From the NCBI RefSeq assembly GCF_042237075.1, contig NZ_JBCGDC010000024.1:14593-78592 (forward strand): a DNA stretch of 64,000 bases, in the 5' to 3' direction. Numbering within the stretch: position 1 is the stretch's first letter; the number at the start of each line of letters is the position of its first letter. Under the pieces are notes generated by a model, which saw nothing but the letters and a program-made list of their open reading frames with translations, was not told the origin of the DNA and made no database searches. This document shows, piece after piece, positions 34,482 to 42,024 of the stretch. Source of the stretch: Polymorphospora lycopeni (lineage in GTDB: Bacteria; Actinomycetota; Actinomycetes; Mycobacteriales; Micromonosporaceae). Position numbers and translations under genes: made by a program.

Positions 34482-35474
34482 CTAGCGCACCCGGCCGTAG
34501 CCGTACGGGGGCATCATGTCGACGCTGGAAATCTTGACGCTCTCGCCGAAGGTCGGTGCGTGGATCACCTTGCCGCTGCCGACGAAGATGCCCACGTGGC
34601 CGAGGTTGCTGTAGAAGACCAGGTCACCTGGCTGGAGCGCGCTCCGGCTGATCTTCGCCACCCGGTCCCACTGCATGGCCGCGTTGTGGGGCAGCGACTT
34701 GCCGGCCGCCCGCCACGCCGCCAGCGTCAGACCCGAGCAGTCGTAGCCGTTCGGGCCGGAGGCCGCCCACACGTACGGCTTGCCGATCGCGCCGTACGCG
34801 AACCGGACCGCGACACCGGCCTGCCCGGAGACCGCCGGGATGCTGCCGGTGTAGGAGCTGCCCGGGTTGGTGGCCGCGCCGTACGCCCGCTCCCGCATCT
34901 CGTACAGCTTCTTGAGGTCGGCCTCGATCTTCTTCTTGCCGGCCTGGAGTTCCTTGGCCTGGGCGGTCTCGCGGGCCAGGGTGGCGTCGAGCCGTGCCTG
35001 CTCGTCCAGGTATTCGCGCTGGGTCGCGGTGAACCCGCTCACCTGCGACTGGCGTTCGCGGGCGAGCTGTTCCAGGGTGCCCAGGCGGTCGACGAGCGAC
35101 CCGTTCTCGCTCGCGGTGAGGATCGCCTGGATGGTGTCCAGGCCGCCCGACTTGTAGGCCCGGGCGGCGATCGTGCCGACCTCGACCTCGGTCTGGGCCA
35201 ACTGCTCCTGCAGCGGTCCGAGCTTGGCCTCCACCGCGGTCTTGGCCGCCTTGGTTGCCTTGATCTCCTCGTTGAGTTTGTTGTAGGACTCGACGACCTT
35301 CTCCAGCTCGGTCGACGACTTGTTGATCCGCTGCGTCAGCTCGCTGACCGACGGTTCGGCGGCGGCACCCGTGGCGGGTACGACGAGGCCGATGGTGATG
35401 CCGGTCAGGACGACGGCGCGCAGCAGCATCCGGGCGGGCGACAATACAGGCAGAGCCTTTCTTCCCCGGGTCAC
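34482..35474 (-). CDS. Secreted C40 (NlpC/P60) peptidoglycan hydrolase with coiled coil
   Basis: A 330-residue RipA-like protein. The signal peptide (residues about 16-39, ending near GAAAEP) is followed by a long coiled coil (about residues 42-200) rich in lysine and glutamate. The catalytic domain at the C-terminus has the nucleophile cysteine in GYDCSGLTLAAW, histidine in NLGHVGIFVGSG and the third residue in VIHAP. Family knowledge: cleaves the D-Glu to diaminopimelate bond of peptidoglycan stems. The start is GTG 35474. A c-di-AMP riboswitch ends just upstream, so expression is expected to follow c-di-AMP level, as known for cell wall hydrolases of actinobacteria. Confidence 0.95.
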   Translation of the reverse strand: MTRGRKALPVLSPARMLLRAVVLTGITIGLVVPATGAAAEPSVSELTQRINKSSTELEKVVESYNKLNEEIKATKAAKTAVEAKLGPLQEQLAQTEVEVGTIAARAYKSGGLDTIQAILTASENGSLVDRLGTLEQLARERQSQVSGFTATQREYLDEQARLDATLARETAQAKELQAGKKKIEADLKKLYEMRERAYGAATNPGSSYTGSIPAVSGQAGVAVRFAYGAIGKPYVWAASGPNGYDCSGLTLAAWRAAGKSLPHNAAMQWDRVAKISRSALQPGDLVFYSNLGHVGIFVGSGKVIHAPTFGESVKISSVDMMPPYGYGRVR

Positions 35475-35491
35475 GCCCGATCGACGTGATC

Positions 35492-35615
35492 CAGCCGCCT
35501 ACCGGGTTAGCTGACGGATTCGGGCGGGAAGATCGCCCTACCACGAAACGTGGATTCACCCCTTGGTGCCGGTGGGTTCCCGGTTCACCGGTCCGGTCGA
35601 CTGCGCAGCGTGATC
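35492..35615 (-). promoter_or_regulatory. Cyclic di-AMP riboswitch (ydaO/yuaA type)
   Basis: On the minus strand the conserved blocks appear in order: GGAACCCACC, GGGGTGAATCC, AGGGCGATCTTCCCGCC, GAATCCGTCAGCTAACCCG and GTAGGCGG. These are the hallmark sequences of the ydaO class. It ends about 18 bases before the NlpC/P60 start. Outer stem limits are approximate. Confidence 0.92.
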
Positions 35616-36184
35616 GGATGTCGACAATGGATGACCGGTGATTCGGCGGCGCCGGGCCGGCGCCTCCCGAGGGGGTTGGCTGACGACCGGACCAGCGGCT
35701 CCAACCTAGTCGTGGTCCGGATCAACCGAAAGAGGGCGGCTGCGTGATGTGGAGCGAAGTTGCCTGGTCGGGGCGCGATGTGCTTACTGTCCGTTGTTGT
35801 CGCTGCGCGCTGCGTCGATTGCCGGCTCGATCGGGATCGCGGATGGACCGCGCGGCGGACGCTGCGATCAAAAGTCGATCTTGCCAAGATTGATTGTTGT
35901 TTGAGGCTATTTGTCGCTCTTGGCGGTATCAATCGGATCAAATGTGTGCAATGTGGTGGCTATGGGTGTCCAGGGGGCCACCTGCCGCCTGTAAAAGTGC
36001 CAGGTTGCACATTGCCCCCCTTCTCTTTTGGCGCGCGGGTCCACACAATGGTGTTAGGCCGTAAAGGTTTCGCGGAACCGGCGCCGCAACGAGAAGGCGA
36101 TCGGCACCTGACTGCCATCAGATGCCGATCTTTCGAACCGCATGTGGATCTTTCGGGACACGTGCCGACCCCAGAACACTGGCG
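35616..36184. other. Gene-free stretch of lower GC
   Basis: About 570 bases with T-rich patches between the riboswitch and the DUF6232 gene. An open frame at 35760-36191 is cysteine-rich and unlike local coding sequence, so I do not call it. I see no RNA or mobile element here; the right end runs into a 16-base tandem repeat. Confidence 0.5.
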
Positions 36185-36232
36185 ATTTTGATCTACGTCG
36201 ATTTTGATCTACGTCGCTCTCGATCTGCGTCG
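36185..36232. repeat. Three tandem 16-base units
   Basis: ATTTTGATCTACGTCG occurs at 36185-36200 and 36201-36216 exactly, then as CTCTCGATCTGCGTCG at 36217-36232. The array ends 21 bases before the GGAGG ribosome site of the DUF6232 gene, so it lies in its promoter/leader. Confidence 0.85.
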
Positions 36233-36265
36233 CCGACCCGCGTCACGAGCCCTTGGAGGCATCTC

Positions 36266-36808
36266 GTGAATGCTACCCGCCAACCCACCCGCCCAACAGA
36301 GGCCATGTCCGGAAAGCCCGAATGGGTAACCCGCCGGACACCTGCCACGATCTACCGCCAGCCCGGTCTCTACATCACGACGGAGTGGTTCGTGATCGGC
36401 AAACGGCGCTACCCGATCTGGGAGTTGACCAACCTGCGGACCGGGCGTGGCCGACGGGATCCACTCATCGTCCGGTCGATGCTGGTCACCGCGGCGGTGG
36501 TCGCCGGAATCGGAGTCACCCTCGGCTTCGTCCGCGAACTCCACACCATCAGCCCCGCCACCTACCTGGCCCTCGGCGCCGCCGCCATGGTGCCCATGCT
36601 GACCGCCGCCGTCGGATACCGGCTGCGGCCCAGGCCGTACGAGCTGTGGGCCGACATCCGCGGCCGGGCGGTCATGGTCTTCAGCACCGACCAGGAACGG
36701 GTGTACGGACAGGTCTCCCGGGCGTTGCTCCGGGCCAAGGAAGCCGCCCGGTACGGCGGCATCGCCGACCCGCTGGCCGCCGCCGGCCAGTGGCCGACCG
36801 TACGCTGA
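36266..36808 (+). CDS. DUF6232 family membrane protein
   Basis: A 180-residue protein. The family-typical N-terminal strands TIYRQPGLYITTEWFVIGKR and YPIWELTNLRTGRG precede two membrane segments (about residues 78-98 and 104-122), then a cytoplasmic part YELWADIRGRAVMVFSTDQE. Function is unknown. GTG 36266 has GGAGG at the right spacing, which decides the start against longer readings. It is adjacent to Scr1-type regulators, and such small membrane proteins often occur near them, but no functional link is shown. Confidence 0.85.
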   Translation: MNATRQPTRPTEAMSGKPEWVTRRTPATIYRQPGLYITTEWFVIGKRRYPIWELTNLRTGRGRRDPLIVRSMLVTAAVVAGIGVTLGFVRELHTISPATYLALGAAAMVPMLTAAVGYRLRPRPYELWADIRGRAVMVFSTDQERVYGQVSRALLRAKEAARYGGIADPLAAAGQWPTVR

Positions 36809-36820
36809 CCGCACCACGAC

Positions 36821-36849
36821 GCGGACGGATCCCTGCCGGATCCGTCCGC
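36821..36849. terminator. Convergent-end hairpin
   Basis: Perfect 12-base arms GCGGACGGATCC/GGATCCGTCCGC with a five-base loop between the DUF6232 gene and the convergent regulator gene. Confidence 0.75.
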
Positions 36850-36875
36850 GTCCGCGTGTCCGGCCCACCCCGGGC

Positions 36876-37739
36876 TCAGCCGAGGTCGTCGGCGATCCGC
36901 GCGATGCGCGCGAGCGACGCCGCCGGCTCCAGCGACATGCCCTGGAGGGTCCGGAAGGCAGCCACGTAGGGCTCCACCGTGTCCGACGTGTCGGTCAGGT
37001 CCTGCGACAGTGGACTGCCGACGAAGACCACGTCGGTGTCACCCGTACCCGGGAACCGGACGACGATGAACGGGGCGCGTACCGCGTAGTCCGGCACCTG
37101 GAACGGCAGCACCTGGATCGTGATGTTGGACCTGCGGCCGGCCTCGACGAGATGCCGCAACTGCTCGCGCAGGCAGGGCGCCCCGCCGGTCTGCCGGTGC
37201 AGCACCGACTCGTCGAGTACGACCTCGATGGACGGCGGGTCGGCCCGGTCCAGCACCTCGTGCCGGCGGCGTGCCCGTACGTCGTCGACGATGTCGAGAT
37301 CGAACGGCTCCACCGCGAAGCGCAACGAGGCGACGGTGCTGGCCCGCGCGTACGCGTCGGTCTGCAACAGCCCCGGAATCCCGACCGACTGGAAGACCAG
37401 CAGGCTCGACGCCTCGACCTCGAGCCCGATGTACGACAGGTACGGCGCCGGCAGCCCGTCGCGGTATCGCGACCACCAGGCCCGGCGACGGGAGACCCGG
37501 GCCAGGGCGACCAGCTCCGCGACCTGCTCGGAGTCGGTCAGCCGGTAGTGGCTGATCAGCGCCTTCACGTCGTTGGTGGAGACGGAGACGGCGCCGGCCT
37601 CGATCCGGATCACCTTGGACAGCGACCAGTCCATGGCGTCGGCGACCTGTTCCTGGGTGAGGCCGGCACCCTCCCGGGCCGCCCGCAGTGCCGAGCGCAG
37701 TCGCCGGCGTCCGATCGTCGCTCCGTGTAGCGCGGTCAT
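36876..37739 (-). CDS. Scr1-type HTH regulator with DUF5753 domain, first paralogue
   Basis: A 287-residue protein with an Xre-like helix-turn-helix (RSALRAAREGAGLTQEQVAD ... MDWSLSKVIRIEAG) and a DUF5753 sensor part (YIGLEVEASSLLVFQSVGIP, GLLQTDAYAR, ESVLHRQTGGAPCLREQLRH). The pattern is the Scr1 family, which pairs with DUF397 proteins in Streptomyces, where the partner relieves repression. GGAGG precedes ATG 37739. It lies 35 bases downstream of a close paralogue, both on the minus strand, and divergent DUF397 genes are at 39097 and 39511. The two copies probably arose by tandem duplication. Confidence 0.93.
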   Translation of the reverse strand: MTALHGATIGRRRLRSALRAAREGAGLTQEQVADAMDWSLSKVIRIEAGAVSVSTNDVKALISHYRLTDSEQVAELVALARVSRRRAWWSRYRDGLPAPYLSYIGLEVEASSLLVFQSVGIPGLLQTDAYARASTVASLRFAVEPFDLDIVDDVRARRRHEVLDRADPPSIEVVLDESVLHRQTGGAPCLREQLRHLVEAGRRSNITIQVLPFQVPDYAVRAPFIVVRFPGTGDTDVVFVGSPLSQDLTDTSDTVEPYVAAFRTLQGMSLEPAASLARIARIADDLG

Positions 37740-37774
37740 CGGTGGCCTCCTCACCGAACCGGAGCCGGGGATCG

Positions 37775-38650
37775 TCAGCCGATCTGGCGGGCGATCCGGT
37801 CGATCGTGGCGATCGACTCGTCGCGCCCGAGGGACATCTCCCGGAGCCGCTGGAACGTCTGTTGGTAGGGCGCCACGAGGTCGGGCCGGTCGACGATGTC
37901 CTGGGCCAGCACGCCCTCGAGGTAGACGACCGGAGCGTCGTCGGAGCCGGAAAAGTCCAGCACGATGAACGATCCCTGACTGGCGTACGTGCCTGCGGTG
38001 AAGGGCAGCACCTGGATGTTCATGCTGGGTTCGCTGCCCATCGCGACCAGATGCCGCAGCTGCTCGCGGATGCAGGCCGGCCCGCCGGTCTGCCGGTGCA
38101 GCACCGCCTCGTCGAGCACGACGTTCACCTGTGGCGGCTCGGGGCGGCTGAGCATCTCGCGTTGGCGGCGCATCCGGACCGCCACCCTCGTTTCGATCTC
38201 GCTTTCGTCGATCGGGAAGACGGTCGAGGTCGTGGCGGCCGCGGCGACGGTCGCCCGTGCGTATCCCTCGGTCTGCAGCAGTCCGGGGATGCCGGAGGAC
38301 TGGAAGAACGAGAGGGTGGACGCCTCGAGTTCCAGCCCGATGTAGGCGATGAAGGGGGCGGGCAGGGTTTCCTTGTACTGCGACCACCAGGTCCGCCGGC
38401 GGGCGACCCTGGCCAGTTCCAGCAGTTCCGAGACCTGCTCGGGATCGGTCAGCCGGTAGTGGCTCAACAGCGCCTTGAGGTCGTTGGTCGAGATCGACAC
38501 GGTCCCGGCCTCGATCCGGATCAGCTTGGACAGCGACCAGTCCATCGCGCCGATGACCTGTTCCTGGGTGTAGCCCGCCCTCTCACGGGCCGCGCGTAGC
38601 GCTGACCTCAGCCGCCGTCGTCCGACCGTCGGTCCGTGCACCGTCGTCAT
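37775..38650 (-). CDS. Scr1-type HTH regulator with DUF5753 domain, second paralogue
   Basis: A 291-residue paralogue of the neighbouring gene, similar throughout (RSALRAARERAGYTQEQVIG, YIGLELEASTLSFFQSSGIP, EAVLHRQTGGPACIREQLRH). Differences concentrate in the effector region, so ligands or partners may differ. ATG 38650 is chosen by family alignment; longer readings run into two tandem palindromes centred at 38710 and 38746. Those palindromes lie 52-104 bases upstream of the start, an ideal location for autoregulation (inference). Confidence 0.93.
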   Translation of the reverse strand: MTTVHGPTVGRRRLRSALRAARERAGYTQEQVIGAMDWSLSKLIRIEAGTVSISTNDLKALLSHYRLTDPEQVSELLELARVARRRTWWSQYKETLPAPFIAYIGLELEASTLSFFQSSGIPGLLQTEGYARATVAAAATTSTVFPIDESEIETRVAVRMRRQREMLSRPEPPQVNVVLDEAVLHRQTGGPACIREQLRHLVAMGSEPSMNIQVLPFTAGTYASQGSFIVLDFSGSDDAPVVYLEGVLAQDIVDRPDLVAPYQQTFQRLREMSLGRDESIATIDRIARQIG

Positions 38651-38697
38651 TCGCTCAGCCTCCGTGCGCGCGCGATGCACAACCGCGCCGGTTCTGC

Positions 38698-38768
38698 TGC
38701 TCGAGCGGGTGCCGCTCGGGCAAAATCCGCCACTGCTCGAGCGGGTGCCGCTCGGGCAAATCCGCCAC
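38698..38768. repeat. Tandem 35-36-base repeat, each with a CGAGCGG-GTG-CCGCTCG palindrome
   Basis: Two near-identical units start at 38698 and 38734. Each contains the perfect palindrome (38702-38718 and 38738-38754), spaced 36 bases apart. A candidate paired operator for the Scr1-type regulators. Confidence 0.8.
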
Positions 38769-39096
38769 CTGGCTAGCCGCAACCTGCCACATAGCGAGTC
38801 CTGTGCAGGTTACACCCGTCGTCGTCGCCTTTTCCAGGGTCTTTGCGCCCCGCGCGTCATCGGCCTCTCGCCCGGCTAGATCAACTGTTCGGGTTCGGGT
38901 GGTGGGTAATCGTGATCGTCGGTAGTCGGACCGGGTGCTTTGGCGGGTGCTTTCCGGGGCCGAACGGTTCCGTACGGTGTTTTTGAAAACCGCCCTCCGC
39001 GTGTCGACGTATTGCGGGCGGTCGGGAAGTAGGCTGCCGCCTGGTGGCATCCGGCCACGTTTGAGATCACGGCAAAACGTAGAGGGAGCTAGAAGG
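38769..39096. other. Intergenic region between regulator and DUF397 genes
   Basis: About 330 bases holding the divergent promoters. No further strong palindrome is seen except a short CCGTACGG near 38968. No gene is supported. Confidence 0.4.
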
Positions 39097-39297
39097 ATGG
39101 CTCAGGCAGGTCCTGCCATAGGCGAGTGGGTAAAAAGCAGCCGGTGCGAGGCGCACAACTGCGTGGAGGTTGCTCGCCGTAGTGGTGAGGTCGCGGTCAG
39201 GAACAGTGCGCTTCCGGTGGACCAGGTGACCTTCACCGAATCTGTCTGGGCGGATTTCATCGCCGGTGTTCGGGCCGGCGGATTTGATCTTCGATAG
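39097..39297 (+). CDS. DUF397 protein, first copy
   Basis: A 66-residue DUF397 protein: EWVKSSRCEAHNCVEVARRS, then GEVAVRNSALPVDQVTFTES and WADFIAGVRAGGFD, matching the family pattern throughout. In Streptomyces DUF397 proteins interact with Scr1/WhiJ-like regulators and affect differentiation. A GAGGGAG ribosome site precedes ATG 39097. Two candidate regulators lie divergently upstream at 36876-38650. Confidence 0.93.
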   Translation: MAQAGPAIGEWVKSSRCEAHNCVEVARRSGEVAVRNSALPVDQVTFTESVWADFIAGVRAGGFDLR

Positions 39298-39510
39298 GTA
39301 CTGACGCACCCAGACGACGGTCGGCGGGCCATTCCACGCCCGCCGGCCGTGCCAACTCCCTCCCGAGAACTCCCGAACACCTTCTGAGCAGGGAACTCAT
39401 TCACTCACGTGAGCGACCTTTACCGCTTGTGGCCGTCGTGCAGAATTGACGGTGACGGCGGAGGTGTGGATGGCACACCACGCTTTCGCCTGAACCGGGG
39501 GGAGGGACAG

Positions 39511-39708
39511 GTGAATGTGATGGACCAGCCAGCAATGTGGCGGCGGAGCCGTCGCTGCGAGTCGCACAACTGCGTCGAGGTGGCCTACCGGTCCGGGCAG
39601 GTGCTCGTACGCAATTCGCAGTACCCCGACGGGGGGGTTCTCGCGATCGACCCGGACAGTTGGACCAGTTTCTGTGTCGCACTCAGGACGGGAGAGTTGC
39701 ACGGCTGA
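39511..39708 (+). CDS. DUF397 protein, second copy
   Basis: A 65-residue DUF397 protein: MWRRSRRCESHNCVEVAYRS, then GQVLVRNSQYPDGGVLAIDP and SWTSFCVALRTGELHG. It shares the RRCESHNCVEVA-type start with the first copy but differs in the second half. GGAGG lies five bases before GTG 39511; an ATG at 39520 is also possible. The intervening 213 bases hold a CTCACGTGAG palindrome, so it may have its own promoter. Confidence 0.9.
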   Translation: MNVMDQPAMWRRSRRCESHNCVEVAYRSGQVLVRNSQYPDGGVLAIDPDSWTSFCVALRTGELHG

Positions 39709-39788
39709 CCGTGCGACGGAAGTGACCCGGGTGCCGGTGGTCGGCCGGCGTCGTCGCCGACCGCTCACCGGCATCAGTCCGAAGCGGG

Positions 39789-40100
39789 TCAGCTGGCGGC
39801 GGGCTGCGGCTCACGCACCCATCTCGCGACGACCCGCTCGGCCCAGAAAGACACGAACGGCACGGTTCCGGCCAGCATGACCAGTGCCATCCTGCTCAGC
39901 GGCCACTCGGCCCGCCGCCCCAGGTCGAAGGCGGCCACCAGGTAGACCATGTAGAGGAAGCCGTGCCCGGGGCCGATCGTCTCGACGACGATCGGGTCGT
40001 CCCAGAGGTACTTCATCGGCATACCGACCACCACGAGCGCGATCAGCACGACACCCACGATGTAGGCGATCACGCGGTATCGGGTCAGGGCTCCGCCCAC
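39789..40100 (-). CDS. DUF3817 family membrane protein
   Basis: A 103-residue protein with three membrane segments, including RVIAYIVGVVLIALVVVGMP, the charged turn KYLWDDPIVVETIGPGHGFL and YMVYLVAAFDLGRR. This is the DUF3817 pattern; in actinobacteria such proteins sit near GuaA-like or other genes and their role is unknown. It follows the next minus-strand gene by 38 bases and may share its transcript. Confidence 0.9.
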   Translation of the reverse strand: MGGALTRYRVIAYIVGVVLIALVVVGMPMKYLWDDPIVVETIGPGHGFLYMVYLVAAFDLGRRAEWPLSRMALVMLAGTVPFVSFWAERVVARWVREPQPAAS

Positions 40101-40138
40101 GGTGTTCCTCTCCTTCTTGTCCTTCTCGCTGCCCGGGG

Positions 40139-40609
40139 TCAGCCGGGGTAGTCGCTGATGCGCGCGTCGGGGTTGGCGTTACGCCAGGCCAGATAGCGGT
40201 TGTACTCGTCCAGCTCCGGGTCCTCGTCCGCGGTGGTGGTCCGGCGGACGGCGCGTACCGGCCGGCGGATGCCAGCCGCGCCGCCGGGCCCGCGGGCATC
40301 GGCGGGCGCACCCACCGGCCCGGCCACGCCGGTCGCGGCCAGTGGCCGGGCCGGTTCGGCGGTGTCCAGCGGGCCGGGGGCGGAATCGGTGTCGGGGGAG
40401 TCGCCGCGCAGGGTGTGCCGTACCTCGCGGATCCATACGAAGATCACGAAGCCGGCGAAGACCGGCCATTCCACGGCGTACGCCCAGCTCAGGGCGTTGC
40501 CGGCGACGGCCCGGCTGATCTGCCACCAGCCGAGCGCGCTGAAGGCGACCACGAGCGCGACCGCGCCGACATGCCGGGCGATCCACGACGGGGTCAACAG
40601 CCGCTTCAT
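40139..40609 (-). CDS. Two-segment membrane protein of unknown function
   Basis: A 156-residue protein: two membrane segments (residues about 14-34 and 47-66) with WIREVRHTLRGD after the second, then a low-complexity proline/alanine tail and the ending DEYNRYLAWRNANPDARISD. This tail is typical of conserved actinobacterial proteins that accompany DUF3817 genes. The function is unknown. ATG 40609 is supported by the hydrophobic start MKRLLTPSWIARHVGAVALV. Confidence 0.78.
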   Translation of the reverse strand: MKRLLTPSWIARHVGAVALVVAFSALGWWQISRAVAGNALSWAYAVEWPVFAGFVIFVWIREVRHTLRGDSPDTDSAPGPLDTAEPARPLAATGVAGPVGAPADARGPGGAAGIRRPVRAVRRTTTADEDPELDEYNRYLAWRNANPDARISDYPG

Positions 40610-40746
40610 GGCCACGAGCGTACCGGTGGCGGCGGACGGTCTCCGACGCGCCGTCGTAGTTGGTGTCCGCGCGGGCGGGTTTGGCGCCGTGTGCTCCGGG
40701 CAACCATCCCGGAAAGACGCACGGTAACGAGACACCGGGAGCGACG

Positions 40747-41061
40747 ATGACCGAATCAGTACGCGACGTGAGCCCGGAGCAACGGATCGGGGAGTGGGAC
40801 GGCGACCACATCCGCGACGGGGTCGGCACCGCGACCGGTCTCGCCGAGGACGAGATCGGGATCGACCCGACCACCCTTCCCGAAGAGGACCTGATCCGCG
40901 AGATGAGCAGCCTGCACCGGACCCGGCTCGACACCCTGCGGCACGCCCCCGACAGCGCGCTCGCCACCCACCTGCGGCGGACGGCGGAACTGGAGACCGA
41001 ATACCTGGCCCGGCATCCCGGCCGCGAGGTCGACGCCGGGCGCCTGCGCGGCGGGTTCTGA
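40747..41061 (+). CDS. DUF6158 family protein
   Basis: A 104-residue hydrophilic helical protein: QRIGEWDGDHIRDGVGTATG, then LPEEDLIREMSSLHRTRLDT, ATHLRRTAELETEYLARHPG. The start has GGGAG at good distance. Family DUF6158, unknown role, present in Micromonosporaceae and Streptomyces. It is followed with only one base in between by the SRPBCC-like gene, so they are probably co-translated. Confidence 0.85.
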   Translation: MTESVRDVSPEQRIGEWDGDHIRDGVGTATGLAEDEIGIDPTTLPEEDLIREMSSLHRTRLDTLRHAPDSALATHLRRTAELETEYLARHPGREVDAGRLRGGF

Positions 41062-41062
41062 C

Positions 41063-41434
41063 ATGCCGGTCGACACCCAGCGGAGCATGTCCGCGCCCCC
41101 CGAGGTGGTCTTCAACACCGCGACCGACCCCGACCGGATGGGTGCCTGGCTGCCCGAGCCGCTGCTGAAAGCGGACCACCGGACGCCGACCGACCAGTCG
41201 ATGCAGGCTCGCTGGGACACGGCCGCTGACGACGGTCCTGGGACGTCACCCGCATCAGGCGGGCGCAACTGGTCGGCGCTCCTACGGGTCGAGGACGTAC
41301 CGGCGGGTGGTGCGCTGGTGCGGCTCCGGCTCGACGCCGACGCCGACACCCCGCCCGACCGGCTGACCGGGATCGCCGAGGAGGCGCTGACCTGTCTCGC
41401 CCGCGAGGTCGCCGACAACCTCACCGCCGGCTGA
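41063..41434 (+). CDS. SRPBCC-like protein
   Basis: A 123-residue protein with the beginning of a START/Bet v1-like fold (VDTQRSMSAPPEVVFNTATD, PDRMGAWLPEPLL) and strands ending in GGALVRLRLDADAD. It is shorter than typical SRPBCC enzymes and may be a minimal binding domain. Its ligand is unknown. It starts right after the DUF6158 gene and is followed by the DUF1360 gene 20 bases on, suggesting a three-gene transcript. Confidence 0.75.
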   Translation: MPVDTQRSMSAPPEVVFNTATDPDRMGAWLPEPLLKADHRTPTDQSMQARWDTAADDGPGTSPASGGRNWSALLRVEDVPAGGALVRLRLDADADTPPDRLTGIAEEALTCLAREVADNLTAG

Positions 41435-41454
41435 TCACCACTGGGAGTACCCAC

Positions 41455-41994
41455 ATGCGGATCCGTGACCGGCTCGGCCGGCTCCGGCGGGCGTACGCGC
41501 CCCACGAACACCGCCCGTTGGGTGGCTATCTCGGCGCGATGGGGACGTACGCCGCGGTGGCGGCGGGGCTCGGCGCGGCCGCGAAGGCGACCCGCCGCCC
41601 GGTGCCGGAGCGGCCCGCGACCTCGGACGTCGTACTGCTGTCGATCGCCACGCACAAGCTGAGCCGGCTGCTGTCCAAGGACGCCGTGACCAGCCCGCTG
41701 CGGGCACCGTTCACCAGCTACGACAAGCCGATCGGCAGCGGCGAGGTGATGGAGCAGGTACGGGACGGGGGCAGCGCTGCCCGGCACGCCATCGGCGAAC
41801 TGCTGAGCTGCCCGTTCTGCCTGGCGGTCTGGGTCGCCACCGGGCTGACCGGCGGCCTGGTGCTGGCGCCCCGGCTGACCCGCCTGGTGGCGACCGCGCT
41901 GACCGCCGTCGCCGTCTCGGACTTCCTGCAGATGGGGTACGCGGTCGCGCAGCGGGCGGCGGACGGCCCCCGCCACGGTGGAGGTACGCCGTAG
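41455..41994 (+). CDS. DUF1360 membrane protein
   Basis: A 179-residue protein matching DUF1360: GGYLGAMGTYAAVAAGLGAA, VVLLSIATHKLSRLLSKDAV, TSPLRAPFT and the CPFC motif in ELLSCPFCLAVWVATGL. Membrane segments are at about residues 25-43, 125-145 and 150-165. Related Bacillus and Streptomyces proteins are linked to spore or stress functions. GGGAG precedes ATG 41455. It ends next to the convergent acidic protein gene. Confidence 0.9.
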   Translation: MRIRDRLGRLRRAYAPHEHRPLGGYLGAMGTYAAVAAGLGAAAKATRRPVPERPATSDVVLLSIATHKLSRLLSKDAVTSPLRAPFTSYDKPIGSGEVMEQVRDGGSAARHAIGELLSCPFCLAVWVATGLTGGLVLAPRLTRLVATALTAVAVSDFLQMGYAVAQRAADGPRHGGGTP

Positions 41995-42024
41995 GCCGGG
42001 ACCGGCAGGGGCCGGCCGGGTGGG

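Noticed and set aside
35760..36191. Open frame of 143 codons in the gap after the riboswitch
   Set aside because: Cysteine- and arginine-rich, codon third positions not G/C biased like neighbours, no ribosome site; it would overlap the upstream part of the DUF6232 region.
39404..39413. BldD binding site
   Set aside because: The central bases do not match the known BldD consensus.
36876..39708. Classical toxin-antitoxin locus
   Set aside because: No toxin fold is visible; DUF397 and Scr1-type regulators are better read as a regulatory pair.
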